From Elmis aenea (lineage: Eukaryota > Arthropoda > Insecta > Coleoptera > Elmidae): 64,000 nucleotides of DNA. Under the pieces are notes generated by a model. It searched no databases, had not been told where the DNA came from, and saw nothing but the letters and a program-made list of their open reading frames with translations. The stretch is taken from positions 49,637,494 through 49,701,493 of the forward strand of contig OX393577.1 of the NCBI GenBank assembly GCA_947652605.1. The letters are read 5' to 3'. The translations under genes were made by a program, and so were the position numbers. Shown piece after piece: positions 32,640 through 42,853 of this stretch (positions within the stretch are counted from its first letter, which is position 1; each line of letters begins with the position of its first letter).

Positions 32640-32690
32640 GACACATACCGGGTGTTACTGAGTTCTTGTACACCTAGGATGACCATATAT
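32640..32690. repeat. Solo ACCGGGTGT terminus
   Basis: ACATACCGGGTGTTACTGAG at 32643 resembles the outer ends of the nested palindrome at about 41063 and 43565 (ACCGGGTGTACCTAACTGAG). No partner end was found nearby. Confidence 0.4.
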
Positions 32691-32751
32691 TAAAAATATG
32701 AAAACGGAACACTAACATTTTTGAATATTTTTTTCGCCAAATTTTTTAAAA

Positions 32752-32852
32752 TTTAAATTTTACTTTTCAACATTGGGTGGGACCCTAAATGATCAGTGTC
32801 AGTAAAAGTAAAAAATTATCTAAAATTCGTCTAAATCTAATTTCCGAAAGTT
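32752..32852. repeat. Direct repeat, left copy (flank of LINE)
   Basis: About 100 bp, including CAACATTGGGTGGGACC, TCAGTAAAAGTAAAAAATTA and AAATCTAATTTCCGAAAGTT, is repeated at 33738-33837. The two copies sit directly on either side of the LINE fragment 32853-33737. This is what a very long target-site duplication would look like. Confidence 0.75.
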
Positions 32853-33737
32853 CTTCTTCTTCTTAATCGGTTCCTCCTGTACCTTTCGGTGTCGAGGTAT
32901 GCTTTTCTATGTCTGTGTTATTTTTCTCCACTCCTGCCTATCGTTAGCTAATCAGTCTCTGCCTCACTTCTTTTTTCTATTTTATTCTTGGTCTTCCTCT
33001 ATTTCTTTTTCCCTCTATCTGTATTTTCCATCCTATTTTCGCCTATCTACTCTCTGGCATGCTTAATAAATGTCCAAGCCATCTTAATTGATTCTTCTCC
33101 ATCTTTTTCTTAATATCTGTTACTCCTAGGTTATTTCGAATTTTTTAGTTACTGATTTTATCGATCAGTCTACATCTCTCTATTCTTTTCACAAATCTCA
33201 TTTCCTGTACCTGTATTCTTTGTTTTTGTTTTTGAGTCCAAGTTTCTAAACTGTACGTGAGAATGGGTACGTACACTGCATTGAAAACTTGCGTCTTCGT
33301 TTCTTTTGATATCTCCTTCTTACTTATCAAACATTTATTAGTGGCGTAGTAATATTTCGTCACTGCCGCTATTCTGTTATTCAGATCTTCCTCCAATTTG
33401 CCATTTTATGCAATTATTGTTCCTAAATATTTCAAATTTGCTACCTGCTCTATCTTTTTTTTGGTCTAGCATAATTATTGTAACTGGTTCATGATTTTTC
33501 GCTATAACCATAAACTTTGTTTTTGTTATATTAATATTCATATTATATCTAGTTAATGTATCTGCCCATATGTCTAGATAGAATTGCAAGTCCTTTTCGC
33601 TTTTAGCTAACTAATAGCACGCACCATATCATCTGCAAAGGCTAATTCTGTTAAGGATACTGGTTTTAGTTTATTCCAACCCCAGTAGGCTTTCTTTGTG
33701 TTTTGCTTACATTCTTTAATTATCTTATACATAAGAA
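32853..33737 (-). pseudogene. 5'-truncated LINE, RT end to 3' tail
   Basis: On the - strand the order is the reverse transcriptase catalytic block (LAFADDMVRA, about 33610-33655), NITKTKFMVIAKNHEPV, LNNRIAAVTKYYYATNKCLI, then VPILTYSLETWTQKQKQRIQ and VQEMRFVKRIERCRLIDKIS. A basic tail follows and the element ends in repeated GAA units (plus strand CTTCTTCTTCTT at 32853). This is the usual C-terminal order of an insect non-LTR element. Frames are broken by shifts and stops. The 5' end is truncated at the right-hand direct repeat, so only about 0.9 kb survives. Confidence 0.8.
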
Positions 33738-33837
33738 TTTTAATTTTACTTGTCAACATTGGGTGGGACCTAAATCTTCATGGTCAGTAAAAGTAAAAAA
33801 TTATCTGAAATTCGTCTAAATCTAATTTCCGAAAGTT
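33738..33837. repeat. Direct repeat, right copy (flank of LINE)
   Basis: The second copy of the roughly 100-bp repeat at 32752-32852, diverged by a few substitutions and short indels (GGACCTAAATCTTCATGG against GGACCCTAAATGATCAGTG). Confidence 0.75.
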
Positions 33838-33839
33838 TT

Positions 33840-35250
33840 ATTTTAATAAAAGACTAAAATGCAGTGGATTTTACCGATTTGAATTGGAGATCATAATAAA
33901 ACGGCACCTAGTGTGGTTCAGGGGCGGATTAGCTCACCGGGACAGGTGGGCCAACGTTACTAACGTAATTTGGTTTAAGATCTTTACCTTACCAACAAAT
34001 ACCAAATTTTATTTTTTAGATAGGCTATAGGATTAAGTGAGTAAGTAAGTTTTTACTATTAATAATAAAAAAATTTATGATTTTTCAGTGATTTCAGGAT
34101 ATTTCACAAATTTGGCACAATTTGCCCATTTTCAGTTTAGACGTAGAAGCACGCCAATTTAATTATTCGTATTCCTTCCGAGATACTTATGTTCTTCATG
34201 TTTTAACACACATACTGTAAACTAAACATCCGGTATGCTAAAATAAATCAACACGACAAACGATATAATGTTTGTATCTGAAGCCAATTTAACACTCATG
34301 ACTCGTTTCTAATTAAAATTTTACATTTGATTTAATTTAATCAATAGTAGCACCCACATGAAATAAAATATTATGTTTTATTACCGCATTGTACGAAACT
34401 ACAATACAATAATTTAACCCACGCTTTAATAGCCTTTATAAGTAAATAAACTTCGTAGAACAATAGAGTTCAAATATTTTCATATTTGGTATGTAAGGTG
34501 TAAGGTAACAGTATTAGTGCAATGGCGTATTAAAATATGGAGCACTAGACGACATAAGAGCTCTTAATTATAATGCATTTCTTATACAAAGGGTTCAGCA
34601 AAGGACTGGCTATATAACAAATTTATGTGCCGTTAGCGATTCAGAACTATAGCTTCAGTTTATAAGATTTCACTCAAGAGGACACCTTACGTTAAATATG
34701 TTTAACTAGTATTATTTCATTATATTCATTCAGCTTAATTGGTTTAGCCATAGGAAAAAACATGCGTCATATTTTAGACATTTGCAAACATAATTTTGAA
34801 AATAATTTTTTTTAAATTTCTTTTTCAACAAAATAAAATAACGCAAAGAAAGTTGTGTAATATTCAGTTTTAGTTACATAACTACAGCCTTTTATGGACT
34901 ACCGGTAATGTTGCATACACTTTAGGTGTGAATCGCACAGCACACTAGACATGTCCGATATATTGATATTGCTCAATATTTAAAATCTTAAATATATCCG
35001 TTAACACAATTGATTAAAAAAAAATACACAGGCAAATTCTATAGACTTTCATGCTTTATTAACCAGAGATATTCTTTTATTTAAACTTTGTTTTGATTCT
35101 AAGGTAAATGATATAGTTGCATTTAACTATTGAAAATCACAGTAAGCTTTGACACCTAAAAAAGCCTATATTTACTTTTTTATCAATATTTGTTTTTGCA
35201 TATTTATTTTGCTATTTCATGTCTATACATGATAAAAATAGGTATATTCT
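33840..35250. other. AT-rich stretch, nothing recognised
   Basis: No element boundary or exon was seen. A single CAGGGGCGGATTAGCTCACC near 33921 looks like a hAT-type end without a partner. Confidence 0.35.
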
Positions 35251-35254
35251 ATTA

Positions 35255-35450
35255 GGAAAAGTTGCGCACGGAGCCGCGTAGCGGAGAGTACGTATTTCGA
35301 CGAGTGCGTAATTGCTTTACAACTCGTGTTATGTAACTTACTTTTTCTACGATCACATAATATCTACGATTTTAACGGCTTTTTGGCTAATATACACATG
35401 TAATTACGTTGTCTTGTCAATTTGGACGTAGGTACCGTGCTTACCGTGCG
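35255..35450 (-). repeat. Dispersed repeat E, copy 2 (inverted)
   Basis: GCGCACGGAGCCGCG, GACGAGTGCGTAATTGC, TTTACAACTCGTG, CTTTTTCTACGA, GGCTTTTTGGCTAATA and CACATGTAATTACGTTGTC are the complement of copy 1 (18285-18530) in the same order. The distance and sequence identity support one interspersed family. Confidence 0.6.
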
Positions 35451-35914
35451 TAAGGACCCACACTATACATGCACGCTGTACGGTAAGAGTCATTTACATT
35501 AGTGGTCGTAGAAAAAAGATCTTTAGTGGTACTTATCACATGAAATTTAGCATTTTTTACAGTTCACCTGACGGTAGAGGGAATTATTTTTAAATAATAA
35601 TAGTTCACCTTATAGTACTACAAATGCGGGTTGTTATATGACAAAACGGCCAAACTTAAGGAGCATATTCCTTGAATCAATTTAAGCAAAAAATGTTGTG
35701 TAAACCATAGTCCAAAACTTGATGGTTATCGAGTTATAGACCTTCAAAGTTTATTTAAAAAAGTCTATTTTAACATAAAAAAAGTTTGAAATACCGCTTT
35801 TATCTTCTAAAATATTGATTTAACAAAAAAATGTTCTTTATAAAAGATGCATCGCTATCTTTTTTGAGCTTTATGGTATTATACTCGATTTTGTTTTGTT
35901 TATTACGGTTTATT

Positions 35915-36070
35915 TTAAATAGAACTCCCTGTATATTATTACATTTTTGGATTCCTTTTTATATGTATCTACTTTATAAAATGTGCAAGGTCATATTGGC
36001 CTAAAATTAATCGTTTTCGAGTAATTACTTTTTTTCTCGAAAATTTTGAGCAAATCGCTATAAAACTTTC
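35915..36070. repeat. CCCTGTATATT repeat arm
   Basis: CTCCCTGTATATTATTACAT, TTTTTGGATTCCTTTTTATA and AAGGTCATATTGGCC match, in inverted order, the segment at about 8755-8830. It is a single arm of a CAGGGTG-end repeat. Confidence 0.5.
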
Positions 36071-36074
36071 CTAC

Positions 36075-38205
36075 TTGTTTGCAGTTTCCTTAGCAAAGAT
36101 GCTTAAATATTATTATAATATACACAACATTTTGAAAATAAGATTTAAGCCAGTAACATGTGACTGCAATTTGGCGTTTTTTTTTTTTAAATTACGTCTA
36201 TGAGGTGATTGTTAGGTTACCAGAAGTGTCTAAAATAATGGTGGTCCATTTGAGGAGCCGGTACAATCTCGGCAACCTTTCTCTATAAATTAATAATAAG
36301 ACTTAAGTGACCGAAGCACAGAATACTTTTGTTTTCTTAATTCATATAAAATGCATTGTTATTGTTATTGTGTTCATTAAAATGAAATTGCAATAGAAAG
36401 ATTACATTTTTTAAATACATATTTCTCTTGCCAATATTATTTTATTATTAATAGTAATCATGAATAATAAAAATGTATTACATAATATATGACTTGCAGT
36501 TGTTTTTAAATGACAAACCACTCCTTTCCTATTTCGGGTTATTTATTTCAAAATATTGACAACATTTATTACATCTCGGGAACCCGCGAAGAGGTCTGAT
36601 TTCTTTCCGGAATCCCGGGATAAGCAAACAAATATGAGAAACCCTACTTTTAACCATCTCGTACCCCTGTTAAGAGTTTAGTCTTACCGGCGTACCCCTA
36701 TCGATCGAAGATAGGACTGGTTTAGGTAATTTTAAATAATACTACCCCTATTTAAACATACAAAATTTTTTTAGCTAAAAAATGCTATAGTAAAATATAA
36801 AAAAATACGGTGCACCCCTTGACACTCTTTTTCGTACCCCCAGAGGTACGCGTTAAACACTTTTGTATGCACTGACTTAAATGACAAAAATAGTGATTTC
36901 TTTTGTTAACTTCTTTTTTTTTTTTAATTAATTGAATTAACAAAAATAATGGTTGTTTGGAAGGTAATGGTTACAACAATTAGACATTATCAGTGTGTTT
37001 GACGTACCTAAATAACAATTTAATTCAAGTAAATTCTTTTACTTAGAGGTAAAAGACTTAATATTGGTAGCTGTATCTACAATTTATTACGAAAACTAAT
37101 ACCTTACTTTATTTCGCAATCACTAAAGTCTCATTTTTATATTAATAGTTAATTATGTAAATATTACCAGCAACTAATTACATTCAACAGCCTGATAAGC
37201 AATTTTAAATTGTAGTCGCTTTAATATTAGAGTTTTAGATAAATGTTTTAGTTAGACATGCGGCTCAACAACCTCACGTTGTTGATTGGCCACCGTTCAA
37301 CATAAATCATTTGTCTGGATTACCGTCAGCAATATATGACGTGACGTGTTCATTTTTTTATTCACTTTGCAGTTTTCGTTGACGTAGACAGCTAAAGATT
37401 TAAATAAAACTGTTGGTAGCAATGCGAAGTATTACCTAATTCACGTCTATAGCCCAAGCGTAATTAATCGATAAGACAATAAAGCATTGTTTTGTTATGT
37501 TTGTTTATTTACCGTTTTGATAAGAACCCTAAACATTAAGTACCAATATTATATGTACTTGTACATTCAACAACTTAACTTATATTTTATTCTATTGATT
37601 GGTGAGCTGAGAATTAAAAATCCCCGAGTAAATTGAATTAATTTTATTTTATAAATATTTAACAAATCATAGAAGGAAATAAACATTGTTTTAAATGTGT
37701 TTTAAAATGGCAGTTTGTCTTGAAGCATATTTTTATCTCTTTCATTCATAATTAGTACAATTATTATACTATAAGCAACAATTTAACTCGCATTATTTCA
37801 AGTCTTGTATTCCACAAAAAATTTGCAAGATAATTTACAACGTCTGCACAACAAATAATTCTCAGTATGTAAAGAATATAGGTAATTAAAGGTAGGGATT
37901 GTTCTTAACCCGAGATAATGGGTTTGCAGGTGTTGTATATCACGTCATGCGAAATGTTGTTAGAAAAATAAATTATTTTTATTGCTGGTGTTAAAATTAA
38001 ATATATACAACATACCATAAGGAACTAAGTTACATACATTAAAAACAGCAACAGCCTGACTTTAATTGTAATAATTTAATTTATTATGAAATAAACTGCA
38101 CATTTTTATTGCCAGTTCGTTTCTGAATACAAAAGGGATTATTTTTAGTACTAATAATTTTTGTAATGAGGTGTCAAACATTTATTTTAATAAAAATACC
38201 AAATC
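36075..38205. other. AT-rich stretch, nothing certain
   Basis: A region near 36590-36860 contains repeated CGTACCCCT and CGTACCCCCAGAGGTACGCG motifs and may be an old hAT relative, but ends could not be defined. No gene was identified. Confidence 0.35.
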
Positions 38206-38437
38206 TTTATACAGGGTTTTTCTTAAATATTGCGAAAAATTCGGAAAGTGATTCCTTATCGAAAATTAAGGGGGGTCTTTTATGTATTTTTGTTTCCTTA
38301 GACGTCTCCTTTCGGAGTTGCACCCCCTAAAGAGGAGCAGTAAAATTGAGTTTTTGTTTTATTTCTCAAATTTGGATAAATATAGAACAATGATATTTGG
38401 TAGATGCTTTAAACTTATTAAATGGTTTTCCATAGTA

Positions 38438-39395
38438 GGGTAAGGTCGGATATATCGTACCGCTTGCTAAATCGTACCACTGCTATTTTTCTTATTAGAA
38501 GGTGTAAATGGTGCAATCTTTCCTACTCAATCCGAGGCCCTTGTACTGCAAAACATAAAGCATTTTCCATTTTTACCGGCAACATGACTGTTTCCGGGTA
38601 ACTTTCAATTTGTGAAAACAGTGTCGTCAATAATAATTTTTTTTGTTCACGTGTAAGATTTTGATTCTAAATCGGTAAGTTAAACCGTATGAATACTTTT
38701 ACATCAGCATTTGTCAGTAAATTAGGCGTAAATTGAAACTTGCTTTAATACGTTGAAATTGTAATTAATTCCACGTTAATCATAAAATCGCACAAAGTGG
38801 CAGTTCAGCAAATCGTACCGCAAATGGTTAGGTATATCGTACCAGGTACGATTTGCCGAATCTCTAACACTTGTTGCCTCTATTTAAAAACAAGCATGCC
38901 GTCCCAAAGCTACGACGTCAAAAACAGTAGAAGATGTTGATGTAGTAGTGAACCCAGATGATTGGTATTAGTATTGTTTGATTTGCGAAGAAAACGTAAT
39001 TGAAGATATGTTCCGGTGTCAAAGGTGTACCGTTGGGCTCATGAAACATGTTCTGGAATGAGAGTTGGTACAAAAAATATGTTTGTGTTAATTGTTAATA
39101 AGCTGTTGTGCCTATCTTAAATTTGTACCTATCTCCATATATATAACCTGTAGGTACGATTTAGCCACCCCTAGGTACGATTTACCGAAAGAGTTGGGGA
39201 AATCGTACCTTTTGCAGCATTTTGCAATTTATTTTTTTCTTTTATGTTCCTATTGTTATTTGTCTATCGATTTATATCATTTTTATAAACAAATATGTGT
39301 ACTAACCAATGATATTTTTTATTTCGCGTAATTTTAATAGAAGATTCACCATAACCAAAATTCTAAAAAGTGGTACGATATACCCGACCTTCCTA
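38438..39395 (+). mobile_element. pogo/Tigger-like remnant with GGTACGAT repeats (958 bp)
   Basis: Inverted ends GGGTAAGGTCGGATATATCG and the complement of TAGGAAGGTCGGGTATATCG are flanked by TA (38436-38437, 39396-39397). The duplication is verified against the uninterrupted CATAGTAATATTTTC of other family D arms. The motif ATCGTACC / GGTACGAT occurs about nine times inside, especially in the terminal and subterminal parts (38455, 38470, 38815, 38835, 38845, 39154, 39174, 39204, 39373). A C-terminal zinc-finger remnant of the transposase is included. Confidence 0.8.
38942..39090 (+). pseudogene. Transposase C-terminal zinc-finger fragment (pogo/Tigger type)
   Basis: The frame reads DDWY, a stop, YCLICEENVIEDMFRCQRCT, and after a one-base shift WAHETCSGMR and TKNMFV. 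The spacing C..C.......C..C..W.H..C matches the PHD-like finger that follows the DDE domain of many insect Tigger/pogo-type proteins (W.C.IC.E...EDM..C..C..W.H..CAG). The stop, the frameshift and the absent HTH and DDE parts make it non-functional. Confidence 0.65.
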
Positions 39396-39740
39396 TAATA
39401 TTTTCAGTCATCTCCCACCTTCACAGGCGGCTGAAAAGTGCCACCCCTGTTGGTTTTTTTATTAGAACTTTTTGGTAGGTTAGGTTGAAATACTGCAATT
39501 AAACAATACATGAACAAACCATGGTAACCACCAAAATGAATTGTTTTTTACTCAAAAACGGTAAATTTTACGAGAAAAACGAAAGAATAAAAACAGTTTC
39601 TAAATAAATCAAGCTTTAAAAAAAATTGCAGAATTTCAAGCTACCTAAAAGTTCTGATAAAAAAACCAACAGGGTTCGCACTTTTCAGCCGCCTGTGCAG
39701 GTGGGAGATTATTAAAAATATTACTATGAGAAACCTTTTA

Positions 39741-40115
39741 CCGAATTTTAAGGATTATAAGACGCTACGGACTATAAGACGCACCATAATTTTTAAGCAG
39801 TTTTTAAAAAAAAAATGCTTTTTTACCATTTTTTTATTAGATTGCAAAACCAGACTAAAAAAAATTCTTAGTTTATAAAACCGAACTGACCTTTAAAATC
39901 GTCGCATCGGCGCACTGCTGGTGCCAGTTGAATCCAATGTTGCCAGATAGAGATAGGTTTCCCGCTGCATCGAATATATGGCCATTTTTAAGACTGGCGG
40001 GAATTGTAAACCAAACACTGGACATTTTTATATTAATTTCGAGTATAAGACGCACCTGAATTTTGGAGGCAATTTTTCGAAGAAAAAAGTGCGTCTTATA
40101 GTCTGTAAAATACGG
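39741..40115. mobile_element. TA-flanked MITE with TATAAGACGC ends (375 bp)
   Basis: The ends CCGAATTTTAAGGATTATAA and the complement of CCGTATTTTACAGACTATAA continue into GACGC on both sides. TA lies at 39739-39740 and 40116-40117, and the empty site is known from related D arms (CCTTTTAATAAG). TA duplication places it with the Tc1/mariner/pogo group. The interior 98-codon frame on the - strand shows no transposase motif. Confidence 0.75.
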
Positions 40116-40744
40116 TAATGAGTATTGTATAAAACATCTACCAAAAATTATTCTCCTACATTTATCCAAATTTGAGAAATAAAATAAAAACCCAATTTTA
40201 GCGCTCCCCCTTAGGGGATGTAACTCCGAAAGGAAACGTCTAAGAAAAAAAAATTTACAAAAAAAATCCTTAATGTTCGATAAAGAATTACCTCCCTAAT
40301 TTTTTCGCAATATTTAAGAAACACCCTGTATTAGGTTATGTTCAAATGCGCACTGATTGTTCCTGAAAATAATTACTGCAATAGATAAGAACTTGGATGT
40401 ATTCAACAACTACAGATAATAATCTCATTTTTGTAAATAATGTCTCTCAAAATTTTGTTAAAATAAACGTTTCATGTGAATATTCACAACAAATAAACAA
40501 AAATAACTACAGCATCCTTATTAAATGTGCAAAACTTAAAAAAAAATTAACTTATTCTGTTAAAATAAGAGAGATATTAAATAGACGGCATTGTTTTAAG
40601 CGAAATAAACTGTAGGTATAAGACATTAAAATTAAAAAAATAATAGAACCCATTTTTCAGATTTATAAAATCAGCATTTGAATATTTTGATTTTATTTAA
40701 TACCTATTACAGAAATTTTATGTTTAAAAAAAATTAGGTTTCAT

Positions 40745-41062
40745 AAGATTTTGAACGGGATACAATTCAAAAACATCCATAGAGAAAATCTTAAAAAGCA
40801 ATCAATGGAAGACAACACCCAGGACACCACAACTTAGTTGGGTTAGTTGGCTATGTCATTATATAGAATGGGAGGATAGAATAATGCTTAGGGAAGTTAA
40901 TGCAGCGCAAACTGGACGAAAAAGCCAATAGGGTCGACCAAGAAAAACCTGGAATGGATGATGTAAGGGAAACTTCCAAAACAGAGGGGTCAAGTTGGAT
41001 AAGCTTATAGAGCTTTCTAAAGATAGAAAGAGATTAAAGAAGTAACACAAATAAAGTCCACA
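40745..41062 (+). pseudogene. LINE 3' fragment interrupted by nested palindromes
   Basis: The + strand reads LGWLCHYIEWEDRIML, NAAQTGRKSQ, GRPRKTWN and a basic end KDRKRLKK, the usual C terminus beyond the RT of insect LINEs (WFGHV.RM...R..KRP.GRPR..W). Stops and shifts are present. Its 3' untranslated end, AGTCTTACACCTAACGGTAG, continues only at about 43575-43625, so the palindromes at 41063-43565 are inserted in it. Confidence 0.65.
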
Positions 41063-41156
41063 CATACCGGGTGTACCTAACTGAGTTGTGGTAAACCCCC
41101 TTTTTTTCTTTGATTTTGTATTTAATTAAATGAAATTTTAAAAATTTAGTAGGTAC

Positions 41157-41848
41157 CTATGTGTAAAAAACCAGATTATTTAATCATATGTACACTATTA
41201 TTTCACTTCCGGTTTCGCCAGAAATGACCCCAACTTTGTTATTTAAAATGGACCACCCTGTATATTTAACATTTTTTTGTAAAGAGGAAGCAATTTTGGA
41301 TACAACTGCACCGTTTTGGTTAACTTTTTTAACCTCAAATAAATTTGGACGGAAATATATTTTTTTGTTAAGTGTGCCGTGACCTGCATAAATTGAATTT
41401 AATTAAAGTCAACAAGTGTCCGAAAAACGTTTTTGTAAATTTTTATTGACATTTAGGTTACTATAATCGGCTTTGAAGGTTTCAGAATCGATTTTTTGAT
41501 AGAGTCAATTTTTTTAAATGGAATTGTAGTGGTACAAGCGGTCATTTAAAAAGAGTGTTTTCTTGACGAATGTAATCATATCAATAACTTATATTTGTGT
41601 TGGTAGACTGCTTAACATATTATAAAATTGACCGGAAAATTATATAGAGGTTATAAAAATTAACCAAAATGGTGCAGTTGTATCAAAAATTGCTTTATAT
41701 TTAAAAAAATGTAAAAATATAGGTAGGTACAGAGTGTTCAATTTGAAATAAGAGAGTTAGGATAATTTCCGCATTTCCGGAGAAACCGTAAGTGAAATAA
41801 TAGTGTAGGTAGATACATTTGTTTAAGTAGTCCTGTTTTTTACACATA
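41157..41848. mobile_element. Palindromic element, 0.7 kb
   Basis: TATGTGTAAAAAACCAGATT (41158) through ACACTATTATTTCACTTCCG, the TTTCGCCAGAAATG segment and ACAACTGCACCGTTTTGGTT face the complements at 41655-41848. Arms are about 200 bp and the less-paired centre about 270 bp. It ends exactly where the next palindrome starts. Confidence 0.65.
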
Positions 41849-42295
41849 CAGGGTGCGCCATTAGTGCGATAAAGTCCATTATTGCCCTTAATGTCAACTT
41901 AATAAAAGTTATAAATAGTATTTCTACACGTGCATGTTTTAAAATTAGTTTCAAGTATACAGGGGGTTTCATAAAAGTGGGGCGTCACTAAAGGTATTTT
42001 TTTTAAATTGAACACCCAGTATATTTTTGCATAATCGAATTCAGCAAGAAAATCTCCATATGACAGTATTTTGTTTTTTTCATTTTTTTGCGACGTTGCC
42101 AATTTATCTTAAAAAATCTTTGAATTTCCAGAAAAACAGGGTACAATACTTGCCAAGAGCACAACGTTATGAATAATAATTGGCATATGATATTTTGCAC
42201 ATACAAAGTCAAAAGGTGTAGTCACAGTCTAAATACATCAAAATTAATTTATATTATACAGGGTGTTTCTTGTAGATGTGCCAACTTCCCAATTT

Positions 42296-42466
42296 TCAAA
42301 CATCAATAACTTTATTTTTTCAAATGGAACACCCTGTATATTATTACGTCATTTTGTTGCATTTTTGTTTTTCTTCAACTTTTCTTAATACTTACCTATA
42401 CCTAAAATGAATATTTTCTGAGATATTTACATTTTACTTATTCTTATAAGCGTTGTGTAGGAATTT
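42296..42466. mobile_element. 171-bp insertion in one arm of element B
   Basis: The left arm reads CCCAATTT, then 171 extra bases ending GAATTT, then CCTAG. The right arm is continuous (complement of CCCAATTTCCTAG). AATTT is therefore present on both sides (42291-42295 and 42462-42466), as expected for a 5-bp duplication. The insert contains AAATGGAACACCCTGTATATT. Confidence 0.7.
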
Positions 42467-42630
42467 CCTAGTTTTCTCGGAGTAGGCCCCGACTTTGACA
42501 ATAGAAACAATAATTTCTGTAGTAACAAATGTCAGAGTAAATTGCTGTCAATTGTTAAAACATAAATAAATGAGTATAACATATGCAATATGAATTTTCC
42601 AAAAAAGAATTCATTGATACGGTCTATGTT

Positions 42631-42853
42631 CGGGTGGCGTACTTTCGATGCCCATACAGGGGGGGGGTATTTCGGTAATTATCAGAGATTAAAAAAAAAA
42701 CTATATTTCGAAAATTAAAAAAGATCAAAAATCTGTTTACGACAATAAATTCCTCTCGAAAAAAGAAATCGAGACTACGTACTTAGTTTTTTTCTATCTC
42801 TGATAATAACCGAGATACCCCCCCTGTATGGGCATCGAAAATACGCCACCCTG
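42631..42853. mobile_element. Inner palindrome at the centre of element B (223 bp)
   Basis: CGGGTGGCGTACTTTCGATG and TATTTCGGTAATTATCAGAG pair with the complement, ending CGCCACCCTG at 42853. The subterminal order GGGTGG..TTTCGATG..TATCTCGGTTA is shared with the 1.1-1.2 kb palindromes at 4814 and 45045, so it is a short relative of that family. Confidence 0.7.

Larger units (their letters stand above)
38212..40328. mobile_element. Palindromic element D with two insertions
   Basis: The left arm begins CAGGGTTTTTCTTAAATATT (38212) and the right arm ends with the complement AATATTTAAGAAACACCCTG (40328). Matching blocks run inward on both sides: AAGGGGGGTC/..CCCTTA, CTCCTTTCGGAGTTGCA, GATATTTGGTAGATG, CATAGTAATATTTTCA, CTCCCACCTTCACAGG and GAACTTTTTGGTAG. 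Half-copies occur at 20283-20602 and 62578-62900. Comparison with those uninterrupted arms shows a 958-bp TA insertion in the left arm and a 375-bp TA insertion in the right. Without them the element is about 0.8 kb. It has no coding frame of its own. Confidence 0.85.
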
